From Tardiphaga robiniae (GTDB lineage: Bacteria > Pseudomonadota > Alphaproteobacteria > Rhizobiales > Xanthobacteraceae): a stretch of 64,000 nucleotides of DNA. Positions within the stretch are counted from its first letter, which is position 1; each line of letters starts with the position of its first letter. Location of the stretch: assembly GCF_001618955.1 (NCBI RefSeq), contig NZ_LVYV01000010.1, positions 47,652 to 111,651 of the forward strand, written 5' to 3'. The notes under the pieces are model-generated. The model searched no databases. It was not told where the DNA came from and was given only the letters and a program-made list of their open reading frames with translations. This document shows, one piece after another, positions 56,638 through 64,000 of the stretch. The position numbers and the translations under genes are program-made.

Positions 56638-57006
56638 CTATCGCTCGACAAGATGCGCGCGCGAGACTGCAGGTTCAAACCGATCGGCGAAATACTGCGT
56701 TTCGTTGGCCACCCGTCCTTCGCGGAACTCCATGATGCTCACCGCGTAGGATGGTATACCGTCATAGGTCAGGATGAATTCGTTGACCCATAATTCGCCG
56801 CTGCCGATAATCCGCCGAACCGTAAAGCGTTTCTCGTTTGGCTGGACAAGTCGGCTCATCTGAATGTTGTGCCGACCGCGGATGCGTTCCCCCGATTGGG
56901 GATAATAAAGCATCGCATCCTCATGGTAGATGTCATGTTCGATATCGAAATCGTTCGCGTCCGATGCAGTCCAATGACGCTCCAGGGCGGCCCGTACATC
57001 GTCCAT
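56638..57006 (-). CDS. SnoaL-like / NTF2-fold protein
   Basis: 122 aa. VRAALERHWTASDANDFDIE, then DIYHEDAMLYYPQSGERIRG and VSIMEFREGRVANETQYFAD fit the SnoaL/NTF2 cone-shaped fold: an N-terminal helix followed by a curved sheet with a pocket. Such proteins are isomerases, hydrolases or ligand binders; nothing here fixes the activity. ATG 57006 follows CAGGAGGTTGAG. Reads toward the repeat region. Confidence 0.85.
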   Translation of the reverse strand: MDDVRAALERHWTASDANDFDIEHDIYHEDAMLYYPQSGERIRGRHNIQMSRLVQPNEKRFTVRRIIGSGELWVNEFILTYDGIPSYAVSIMEFREGRVANETQYFADRFEPAVSRAHLVER

Positions 57007-57227
57007 CTCAACCTCCTGCGATAGGCCTCAGGTGGCGGCTTGGCTTGGTGCAGAGGGGAAGGAGAGCCGAACCTCTCCACAACGACAGACAGTCGCCTTA
57101 CCGGCAAACTAGCATGGAAAAGCTCCCGAAATTTTTCTTGTTCGCTGTTTCCGCGCAATAATCCTCGAAGACTTCTCTCACGCCGACAGTCTACAGATCG
57201 GGCCGGGGACAACACAAGGACACGCCC

Positions 57228-57854
57228 ATGCTCACGCTTCATCATCTCAACGACTCCCGCTCGCAGCGGATCATCTGGCTGCTGGAAGAGCTCGGCGCGC
57301 CCTACGATCTGAAGACCTATCAGCGCGATGCACAGACGCGGCTGGCGCCGCCGGAGCTGGACGCCGTGCATCCGCTCGGCAAATCGCCTGTCATCGTCGA
57401 TGGCGATGTGACCATCGCGGAATCCGCGGCGGTCGTCGATTACATCATCCGCCGCTACGGCAAGGGCGCGATGCGGCCCGCTGAGGGGACAACGGAGTAT
57501 GAGGCCTATCTCGAATGGCTGCATTATGCCGAGGGCTCGGCAATGTTGCCGCTGATGCTCAATCTCTACGTGTCTCGCCTGAAGGAGGCCGGGGCGCCGC
57601 TGCAGCCGCGGATCGACAGCGAGATGGCCCGGCATCTCGGTTATGCCGACCGGGCGCTGAAGGGCCGCGCGTTCTTCGTCGGCGACAACCTGACCGGCGC
57701 GGATATCCAGATGAGTTTCGTCGCCGAGGTCGCCGGCAGCTTCAACCGGCTCAAGGCCTATCCCGATCTGGCCGCCTGGATCGGCCGGATGCATGCCCGC
57801 CCGGCGTTCCAGCGCAGCGTCGAGAAGGGCGGGGCATACCGGCTGGCGAAATAG
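57228..57854 (+). CDS. Glutathione S-transferase
   Basis: 208 aa. The thioredoxin-like N-terminal domain has the active-site Ser/Arg in LNDSRSQRIIWLLEELG and the cis-Pro/ES motif in GKSPVIVDGDVTIAESAAVV; the helical C-terminal domain has FFVGDNLTGADIQMSF (the N-capping box). It conjugates glutathione to electrophiles or isomerises substrates in the cytoplasm. Stands alone between the NTF2-fold gene (divergent) and glyA. Confidence 0.93.
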   Translation: MLTLHHLNDSRSQRIIWLLEELGAPYDLKTYQRDAQTRLAPPELDAVHPLGKSPVIVDGDVTIAESAAVVDYIIRRYGKGAMRPAEGTTEYEAYLEWLHYAEGSAMLPLMLNLYVSRLKEAGAPLQPRIDSEMARHLGYADRALKGRAFFVGDNLTGADIQMSFVAEVAGSFNRLKAYPDLAAWIGRMHARPAFQRSVEKGGAYRLAK

Positions 57855-58047
57855 GGTCATCTGACCCTGCAAGGCCTGATCGGCATGTGCAATCGCCGCA
57901 TTTGCCGCTGCTGCCTAAATATCGCGCCCGGAAGCGCAAAACCTTGGCCCCGCCAGCCAGATATGGTATTCGGGGCACCGTTTCCTGATCGCCACTCGTG
58001 ACCGTCCGCACGCCGAAAGAAGGCCGCGGCGGTGGAGATATTGCCCT

Positions 58048-59349
58048 ATGACCACTTCGGCCAAAACCGGCTCCGCGCCCGACTCGTTCTTCTCCGCCTC
58101 GCTTGCCCAGGCCGATCCCGAGATTGCCGAGGCGATCAAGGGTGAACTCGGTCGCCAGCGTCACGAGATCGAGCTGATCGCGTCGGAAAACATCGTCAGC
58201 AAGGCGGTGATGGAAGCGCAGGGCTCGGTGATGACCAACAAATATGCCGAGGGCTATCCGGGCGCGCGCTATTATGGCGGCTGCGAGTTCGTCGACGTCG
58301 CCGAGACGCTGGCGATCGAGCGAGCCAAGAAGCTGTTCGGCGCCCAGTTCGCCAATGTGCAGCCCAACTCCGGTAGCCAGATGAACCAGGCCGTGTTCCT
58401 GGCGCTGCTGCAGCCGGGCGATACCTTCATGGGTCTTGACCTCGCGGCGGGCGGCCATCTCACCCACGGCTCGCCCGTCAACATGTCCGGCAAGTGGTTC
58501 AAGCCGGTGCACTACACCGTGCGCAAGGACGACCAGCTGCTCGACATGGATGCGATCGCGAAGCAGGCGGAAGAGGTGAAGCCGAAGCTGATCATCGCCG
58601 GCGGCTCGGCCTATTCGCGTTCGTGGGACTTCAAGCGCTTCCGCGAGATCGCCGACAGCGTCGGCGCGTATCTGCTCGTCGACATGGCCCACTTCGCCGG
58701 TCTGGTCGCCGGCGGCGTCCATGCCTCGCCGGTGCCGCATGCCCATGTCACCACGACGACCACGCACAAGTCGCTGCGCGGTCCGCGCGGCGGGTTGATC
58801 CTCACCAATGACGAGGCGCTGCACAAGAAGCTGAACTCGGCGATCTTCCCGGGCCTGCAGGGCGGCCCCTTGATGCATGTCATCGCGGCGAAGGCTGTGG
58901 CCTTCAAGGAAGCGCTGCAGCCGGACTTCAAGGTCTATGCCAAGAACGTCGTCGAGAACGCCAAGGCGCTGGCCGAAACGCTGCGCGCGCAGGGCTACGA
59001 CATTGTCTCGGGCGGCACCGATAACCACCTGATGCTCGTTGACCTCAGGCCGAAGGGCCTGAAGGGCAACGTCTCGGAGAAGGCGCTGGTCCGCGCCGGC
59101 ATCACCTGCAACAAGAACGGCGTGCCGTTCGATCCCGAAAAGCCGTGGATCACGTCGGGCATCCGGCTCGGCACGCCCGCCGCGACCACGCGTGGTTTCG
59201 GCATCGCCGAATTCAAGGCAACCGGCGAGATGATCGCCGAAGTGCTGAGTGCGGTGGCGCAGTCCGGCGACGGCAGCGCGCCGCTGGTCGAAGCGGCCGT
59301 GAAGGACAAGGTCAAGGCGCTGACGGATCGTTTCCCGATCTATCAGTAA
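58048..59349 (+). CDS. glyA: Serine hydroxymethyltransferase
   Basis: 433 aa. [20 protein letters not shown] at the N-terminus and the PLP-lysine in [14 protein letters not shown] are diagnostic. It interconverts serine and glycine with tetrahydrofolate, the main one-carbon source. A promoter should lie in the 193 bp after the GST gene. A stem-loop (59368-59393) separates it from nrdR. Confidence 0.98.
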   Translation: MTTSAKTGSAPDSFFSASLAQADPEIAEAIKGELGRQRHEIELIASENIVSKAVMEAQGSVMTNKYAEGYPGARYYGGCEFVDVAETLAIERAKKLFGAQFANVQPNSGSQMNQAVFLALLQPGDTFMGLDLAAGGHLTHGSPVNMSGKWFKPVHYTVRKDDQLLDMDAIAKQAEEVKPKLIIAGGSAYSRSWDFKRFREIADSVGAYLLVDMAHFAGLVAGGVHASPVPHAHVTTTTTHKSLRGPRGGLILTNDEALHKKLNSAIFPGLQGGPLMHVIAAKAVAFKEALQPDFKVYAKNVVENAKALAETLRAQGYDIVSGGTDNHLMLVDLRPKGLKGNVSEKALVRAGITCNKNGVPFDPEKPWITSGIRLGTPAATTRGFGIAEFKATGEMIAEVLSAVAQSGDGSAPLVEAAVKDKVKALTDRFPIYQ

Positions 59350-59367
59350 GCTCTGCTACAAGTAAGG

Positions 59368-59393
59368 CCTGCGCGGTCAGAAGGTCGCGCAGG
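59368..59393 (+). other. Stem-loop between glyA and nrdR
   Basis: CCTGCGCG (59368-59375) pairs with CGCGCAGG (59386-59393), 10-nt loop. No T-run follows, so it is more likely an mRNA stability or attenuation element than a full terminator. Confidence 0.4.
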
Positions 59394-59419
59394 AACGAGT
59401 GTCTGGAAGGTTCTCTGGA

Positions 59420-59902
59420 ATGCGCTGTCCGAACTGCAATAGCCTCGATACGCAGGTGAAGGACTCGCGTCCCGCGGAAGATTCCGCCGTGATCCGCAGG
59501 CGGCGCGTCTGCGTTACCTGCAACTTCCGCTTCACCACCTTCGAGCGCGTGCAACTGCGCGAGCTCACGGTGATCAAGCGCAACGGCCGCCGCGTGCCGT
59601 TCGACCGCGACAAGCTGGTGCGTTCGCTGTCGATCAGCCTGCGCAAGCGCCCGGTCGATCCGGAGCGGGTGGAGACCATGGTCTCGGCGATCGTGCGCGA
59701 GCTGGAAAGCGGCGGCGAGGCGGAGATTTCGTCGGAGACCATCGGCGAGATCGTGATGGAGCATCTGCGCGGGCTCGATGACGTCGCCTATGTGCGCTTC
59801 GCTTCGGTCTATCGCAATTTTCGCGAGGCGAAGGACTTCGAGGCGGTGCTCGGCGAATTGCATGCCGACGACGACGGCCGGCCGGTGGTCGTCCGAAAAT
59901 GA
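59420..59902 (+). CDS. nrdR: Transcriptional repressor NrdR
   Basis: 160 aa from ATG 59420. Zinc ribbon [20 protein letters not shown] with the second Cys pair in [17 protein letters not shown], then the ATP-cone ([20 protein letters not shown]). It represses ribonucleotide reductase genes when dATP is bound. No nrd genes are in the window. Its stop overlaps the ribD start by ATGA. Confidence 0.97.
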   Translation: MRCPNCNSLDTQVKDSRPAEDSAVIRRRRVCVTCNFRFTTFERVQLRELTVIKRNGRRVPFDRDKLVRSLSISLRKRPVDPERVETMVSAIVRELESGGEAEISSETIGEIVMEHLRGLDDVAYVRFASVYRNFREAKDFEAVLGELHADDDGRPVVVRK

Positions 59903-61053
59903 TCTTCCGGATCCTGGAAGATCAATACGCACAAAAATCTGCCGACGCGAAAGCAACCGACCTGCGCTTCATGCAGCTGGCACTGACGCTTGGCCGGCGC
60001 GGGCAGGGCCGGACATGGCCCAATCCCGCGGTCGGCGCGGTCATCGTCAAGGATGGTGTCATCATCGGCCGCGGCTGGACCCAGCCCGGCGGACGTCCTC
60101 ACGCCGAGCCTGTCGCGCTGGCGCAGGCCGGCGAGGCCGCACGCGGCGCCACGCTCTATGTGACGCTGGAGCCATGCTCGCATTTCGGCAAGTCGCCGCC
60201 TTGTGCCGATGCGATCGTCGCTGCTGGTATCGCGCGCGTCGTTGCGGCGATTGAAGATCCCAACCCGGACGTGGCGGGGCAGGGCCATGCGCGGCTGCGT
60301 GCCGCTGGCATCAGGGTTGATCTCGGGCTCTGCGCCGAACAGGCCGCGCGCGATCACGCCGGGCATTTTCGGCGTATCCGCGACAAGCGCCCGCATGTGG
60401 TGTTGAAGCTTGCGGTGTCGCCGGATGACAGGATAGCTGCAGCCGGTCACAAGCCCGTCGCCGTCACCGGCGAGATGGTGCGGTCGCGCGTGCATCTCTT
60501 GCGGGCGCAATGCGACGCCGTGCTGGTCGGCATGGGCACCGTCATTGCTGACAATCCCGAACTGACCTGTCGCTTGCCCGGCATGATGAAGCGCTCGCCG
60601 GTGCGCGTGGTGCTGGACCGTGCACTGCGCATGTCGGGCAACAGCAAGCTCGTGCATTCGGCGCGCACAACGCCGCTATGGCTGATGACCTCGAGCCTGT
60701 CCGAGGCGCCCGCCGCGATGGCGCTGGGCGCGGCCGGCGCGCAGGTGCTGCGCGTGCCGGTGACGACGTCGCCGCCACCGGGGCTGGATCTGCTGGCGGT
60801 GCTGCAGTGCTTGGCGGGGAAGGGCATTACCAAGCTGCTGGTGGAAGGCGGATCGAAAGTCGCGTCGTCTTTCGTGGCTGCGGGGCTGGTGGATGAAGTC
60901 TGGCTGTTTCGCGGGCCGAAGGAGATCGGCGAGGGTGGCATCGCCGCGCTGGACGCATTGCCGCTATCGGCGATCACCGGGTCGCCGGATTTCGTGCAGC
61001 GTGCTAGCGAGATGATCGAGAACGACACTCTGACCATCTACGAAAGAAGCTAA
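59899..61053 (+). CDS. ribD: Bifunctional riboflavin biosynthesis protein RibD (deaminase/reductase)
   Basis: 384 aa. Deaminase half: zinc motif HAEPVAL and [17 protein letters not shown]. Reductase half from about residue 165 with [15 protein letters not shown] and [20 protein letters not shown]. It performs two successive steps from the GTP cyclohydrolase II product. An N-terminal extension of ~25 residues precedes the domain; ATG 59992 ([10 protein letters not shown]) is an internal alternative but the ATGA overlap with nrdR supports 59899. Confidence 0.96.
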   Translation: MIFRILEDQYAQKSADAKATDLRFMQLALTLGRRGQGRTWPNPAVGAVIVKDGVIIGRGWTQPGGRPHAEPVALAQAGEAARGATLYVTLEPCSHFGKSPPCADAIVAAGIARVVAAIEDPNPDVAGQGHARLRAAGIRVDLGLCAEQAARDHAGHFRRIRDKRPHVVLKLAVSPDDRIAAAGHKPVAVTGEMVRSRVHLLRAQCDAVLVGMGTVIADNPELTCRLPGMMKRSPVRVVLDRALRMSGNSKLVHSARTTPLWLMTSSLSEAPAAMALGAAGAQVLRVPVTTSPPPGLDLLAVLQCLAGKGITKLLVEGGSKVASSFVAAGLVDEVWLFRGPKEIGEGGIAALDALPLSAITGSPDFVQRASEMIENDTLTIYERS

Positions 61054-61664
61054 TGTTCACCGGCATTGTCACCGACATCGGCGAGATCGAGAGCCTCACG
61101 CCCGTGGCGCAGGGCCAGCTCCACCGGCTGCGCATTCTCTGCGACTACGACCAGACCACCATCGCCGATGGCGCCTCGATCGCCTGCAACGGCGTGTGCC
61201 TCACAGTGGTCGGCTCCGGCGTGGCGAATGGCAAAACCTGGTTCGACGTTGACGCTGCCGCCGAGACGCTGGGCATGACCACGGCGAAGCACTGGAAGCT
61301 CGGCACAAGGCTTAATCTCGAGCGCGCGCTGAAAATCGGTGACGAGCTGGGCGGCCATATCGTCGCCGGCCATGCCGACGGCATCGCCACCATCGTGTCG
61401 CGCGAGAATCTGCCGGACATGGCGCGGATCACCTTCCGCACCACCCGCGAACTGGCACGGTTCATCGCCACCAAGGGCTCTATCACGCTCGACGGCGTGT
61501 CGCTGACGGTGAATACCGTCGATGACGTCCAGTTCGCCGTGCTGATCATTCCGCACACGCTGAGCATCACCACGCTGGACAAGGCATGGAATGAAGGCAG
61601 CGAGGTCAATATCGAGGTCGACCTGATGGCCCGCTATGCGGCGCGGCTGAGCGAAATGAAATAA
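61053..61664 (+). CDS. ribE: Riboflavin synthase, alpha subunit
   Basis: 203 aa. Two tandem lumazine-binding domains: [20 protein letters not shown] and GGHIVAGHADGIATIVSREN, with KGSITLDGVSLTVNTVDD in the second. It dismutates two lumazine molecules to riboflavin. The ATG uses the last base of the ribD stop (TAATG). Confidence 0.96.
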   Translation: MFTGIVTDIGEIESLTPVAQGQLHRLRILCDYDQTTIADGASIACNGVCLTVVGSGVANGKTWFDVDAAAETLGMTTAKHWKLGTRLNLERALKIGDELGGHIVAGHADGIATIVSRENLPDMARITFRTTRELARFIATKGSITLDGVSLTVNTVDDVQFAVLIIPHTLSITTLDKAWNEGSEVNIEVDLMARYAARLSEMK

Positions 61665-61764
61665 TTCGAGGCTCGATCAGTCCTTATCAGCCCTTGGCAT
61701 ATGGCGCCGCTGCGCCTAAAACCCTGCGCAATCAACCAATTCTCGCAAATTTGACGGAATACCG

Positions 61765-62256
61765 ATGGCAGACGCGCGACGCGCTCATTTGCAGGACCAG
61801 ACCGACATCACGGGCGCGCGCGTTCTGATCGTCGAGGCGCGGTTCTATGACGACATTCAGGATGCGCTGCTGGAAGGCGCGATCGTTGAGCTGAAGGGAG
61901 CCGGCGCCAGTTACGACGTGTTGACGGTGCCGGGCGCGCTGGAAATTCCTTCGACCATCGCGATTGCGGTCGATGCTGCCGCGGAAAGCGGCAAGCCTTA
62001 TGAAGCGGCAATCGCGCTCGGCTGCGTGGTACGTGGCGAGACGTTCCATTTCGAGATCGTTTCGATGGAGTCGTCGCGCGGGCTGACGGATCTGTCCGTC
62101 GATTTGCGGCTGCCCCTCGGCAACGGGATCATCACGGTGGATACCGACGAGCAGGCCTGGGCGCGCGCGCGCGCCGGCGAACTGAACAAGGGCGGCGATG
62201 CGGCCCGTGCGGCACTGTCCGTGCTGCGCATCAAGCGCCGTCTGGCGAAGGCCTGA
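61765..62256 (+). CDS. ribH: 6,7-dimethyl-8-ribityllumazine synthase
   Basis: 163 aa. [54 protein letters not shown] and the conserved His in that block identify lumazine synthase. It makes the substrate of RibE and assembles into a capsid-like or pentameric shell. There is a 100-bp gap before it; I looked for an FMN riboswitch there and saw none. Confidence 0.96.
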   Translation: MADARRAHLQDQTDITGARVLIVEARFYDDIQDALLEGAIVELKGAGASYDVLTVPGALEIPSTIAIAVDAAAESGKPYEAAIALGCVVRGETFHFEIVSMESSRGLTDLSVDLRLPLGNGIITVDTDEQAWARARAGELNKGGDAARAALSVLRIKRRLAKA

Positions 62257-62772
62257 ATGATGGCTGACAAGAAAGCTGACTTCAAGAAGCCCGTGCCGAA
62301 AGGCGACCGCAAGGCCAACCGCCGCGGCGCTGCGCGTCTCGCCGCCGTGCAGGCGCTGTACCAGATGGATGTGGGCGGCTCCGGCATCAACGACGTCTTC
62401 GCCGAGTTCGAGAGCTTCTGGCTCGGCAGCGAGATCGAGGGCGACCAATATCTCCCCGCCGAGGAGGCGTTCTTCCGCGACATCGTGTCCGGCGTGGTGC
62501 GCGACCAGAACAAGCTCGATCCGCTGATTGACGACGCGCTCTCCAGAGGCTGGCCGCTGCAGCGGATCGAGGCGATCCTGCGCGCGGTGATGCGCGCCGG
62601 CGCCTATGAGCTGGAACATCGCAAGGACATTCCCGGCCGCGTCGTGGTGTCGGAATATGTCGACGTCGCGCATGCTTTCGTGGAAGGCGACGAGACCGGA
62701 ATGGTCAATGCCGTGCTCGACCAGATCGCCCGGCAGTTTCGCGCGGAAGAGTTTTCGCGCGCAGGACACTGA
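62257..62772 (+). CDS. nusB: Transcription antitermination protein NusB
   Basis: 171 aa. NRRGAARLAAVQALYQMDVG is the RNA-binding N-terminus and LDPLIDDALSRGWPLQRIEAILRAVMRAGAYELEH the helical C-terminal block. It binds boxA RNA with NusE for rRNA antitermination. Starts directly after the ribH stop (TGAATGATG; two tandem ATGs). Confidence 0.97.
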   Translation: MMADKKADFKKPVPKGDRKANRRGAARLAAVQALYQMDVGGSGINDVFAEFESFWLGSEIEGDQYLPAEEAFFRDIVSGVVRDQNKLDPLIDDALSRGWPLQRIEAILRAVMRAGAYELEHRKDIPGRVVVSEYVDVAHAFVEGDETGMVNAVLDQIARQFRAEEFSRAGH

Positions 62773-62774
62773 TC

Positions 62775-63773
62775 ATGTCAGCCGGGTCCAACGCATCCGG
62801 CGAAGACACCCTGATCGCGCGCTACTTCAAGCCGCTGGCGCGTGATCCTGGCGCGTTCGGGCTGACCGACGACGCTGCGGTGCTCAAGGCTGACGGCGAG
62901 GATATCGTCGTCAACACCGACGCCATCGTCGAAGGCGTGCACTTTCTCCCCGATGATCCCCCGGACACCATCGCGCGCAAGGCGCTGCGGGTGAACCTGT
63001 CAGACCTCGCCGCCAAGGGCGCGGTACCGGCCGGCTTTGTGCTGACGCTGGCGCTGCGGACACATGATGAGGCGTGGCTGATGGAGTTCGCACGCGGTCT
63101 CGGCGAAGACATCGCAACATTCGGCTGCGCGCTGCTCGGCGGCGATACGGTCTCGACGCCGGGGCCGCTGATGGTGTCAGTCACCGCCTTCGGACGCGTT
63201 CCGGTGGGCAAGATGGTCCGCCGCCACGGCGCGGCGGTGGGGGACCGCGTGGTCGTGAGTGGCATGATCGGCGATGCCGCGCTTGGCCTTGCGGCGCTGA
63301 AAGGCGGCGCGGTCGCGACGGCGCTGGCCGGCGACAGCAACGCGCGTGATGCGCTCGTAGCACGCTATCGCGTTCCACAGCCACGCAACACGCTGGCATT
63401 GGCGGTGCGCGATTTCGCGACGGCGTCGATGGATGTCTCCGACGGATTGGCTGGCGATCTCGCCAAGCTCTGTGCGGTGTCGGGCGTATCCGCCGTCATC
63501 GATGCATCGGCTATTCCGCTGTCGGATCCGGCGGCAGCACTGCTGGATCGCGGTGTGATTGGTCTCGAAACGGTCGTTGCCGGCGGCGACGATTACGAAG
63601 TCCTCTGCACCATCCCCGAGAATCGCACGACCGGTTTCGTGCAGGCCGCGCATCAGGCGGGCGTGCGGGTCGCGGTCATCGGGACGATTGTTGCAGGTGC
63701 GTCATCGCCGCGCTTCGTCGACCAGGCGGGCAGGGACATCGTGTTGAAGCGCCTGTCCTACAGCCACTTCTGA
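62775..63773 (+). CDS. thiL: Thiamine-monophosphate kinase
   Basis: 332 aa. GLTDDAAVLKADGEDIVVNT contains the DDAA metal motif, VEGVHFLPDDPPDTI the second, and GLAGDLAKLCAVSGVSA and VAGGDDYEVLCTIPE the PurM-like ATP site. It phosphorylates TMP to thiamine pyrophosphate. Two bases after nusB. The nusB-thiL pair with the rib genes is widely conserved. Confidence 0.96.
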   Translation: MSAGSNASGEDTLIARYFKPLARDPGAFGLTDDAAVLKADGEDIVVNTDAIVEGVHFLPDDPPDTIARKALRVNLSDLAAKGAVPAGFVLTLALRTHDEAWLMEFARGLGEDIATFGCALLGGDTVSTPGPLMVSVTAFGRVPVGKMVRRHGAAVGDRVVVSGMIGDAALGLAALKGGAVATALAGDSNARDALVARYRVPQPRNTLALAVRDFATASMDVSDGLAGDLAKLCAVSGVSAVIDASAIPLSDPAAALLDRGVIGLETVVAGGDDYEVLCTIPENRTTGFVQAAHQAGVRVAVIGTIVAGASSPRFVDQAGRDIVLKRLSYSHF

Positions 63774-63920
63774 GCAGCGGGTCGCACACACTCGGCTCGT
63801 CATCCCCGCTGTCGTCATGTTCAACGGGGAATGGGAAGGCCATCCCTTTAGTGGATATGATGGAGGTTATGGATCCGCTGAGTTCTCAAACGAAGTGCAA
63901 CACCAGACTAGGGTGTTGCG

Positions 63921-64000
63921 ATGGACCGAACCTACGCCCAGCTGTCGCTGGATGACCGCTACAGGATTGCCCAGCTTTACGCCGAAGGGCGCTCGATCCG
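63921..64000 (+). mobile_element. IS30-family transposase, 5' end only (cut by window end)
   Basis: From ATG 63921 the frame reads MDRTYAQLSLDDRYRIAQLY then AEGRSIR, the N-terminal helix-turn-helix start of IS30-type transposases. The frame is open to the last base of the window. The left end of the element probably lies within 63776-63920, perhaps near 63880-63895 (ACGAAGTGCAACACC), but the terminal repeat cannot be fixed without the right end. Confidence 0.7.

Noticed and set aside
61665..61764. FMN riboswitch before ribH
   Set aside because: The 100-bp gap lacks the conserved FMN-element helices and sequence blocks.

Overview
The window reads as a chromosome segment of a high-GC alphaproteobacterium of the order Hyphomicrobiales, family Nitrobacteraceae (Bradyrhizobium, Rhodopseudomonas, Afipia, Tardiphaga and relatives). 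This rests on gene order (slt-dapA-mscL-smpB; rpoZ-rsh-pdxJ-acpS-lepB-rnc-era-recO-parC; glyA-nrdR-ribD-ribE-ribH-nusB-thiL), a Bradyrhizobium-type porin, a lysine-rich H1-like mini-protein, an LdtR-type MarR regulator, a Bpt leucyltransferase and a HemB lacking the zinc cysteines. Genus is not resolved. There are no rRNA genes and no CRISPR array; one tRNA-Ser(GCU) is present.

Layout. 1-5 kb: end of a patatin-like lipase, gatB, then small genes in gene-poor DNA (H1-like protein, Sel1-like protein, Inh-type protease inhibitor, a small exported protein). 5.1-5.9 kb: a frameshifted gene joining a nucleoside 2-deoxyribosyltransferase-like domain to a UvrD/PcrA-type Tudor domain, the most unusual item here. 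6-8.3 kb: tRNA-Ser and an abundant-type porin. 8.5-28 kb: housekeeping core (cell wall, lysine, ribosome rescue, stringent response, PLP, lipid and protein export, RNA processing, repair, topoisomerase IV). 28-33 kb: three Tat-exported proteins, an amidohydrolase and two MmgE/PrpD paralogues. 33-41 kb: a CNNM/CorC protein, an RND efflux pair, a class III cyclase and a Bcr/CflA exporter. 41-47 kb: a TRAP transporter (P, Q, M) and an MFS exporter. 46.7-53 kb: mntH behind a Mur-like palindrome, bpt, an RDD protein, hemB, a DUF6163-like protein and an acyl-CoA ligase. 53.6-57.9 kb: ldtR, then a patchwork of degenerate repeats, an A+T-richer orphan membrane gene and small conserved genes. 58-63.8 kb: the glyA to thiL block. 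The window ends in the start of an IS30-family transposase.

Genes that appear to work together: riboflavin/thiamine block with nusB; pdxJ-acpS-lepB-rnc-era-(membrane protein)-recO as a tightly packed run with ATGA overlaps; RND adaptor and pump (ATGA overlap); DctQ-DctM (ATGA overlap) with DctP upstream, separated by a strong stem-loop; and a UDG/NYN-nuclease overlap pair. Accessory signal is modest. No complete, obviously new multi-gene defence system was found. The best leads are the Tudor-fused pseudogene, the exported PrpD pair, the mntH leader and operator, and the repeat-flanked orphan gene.
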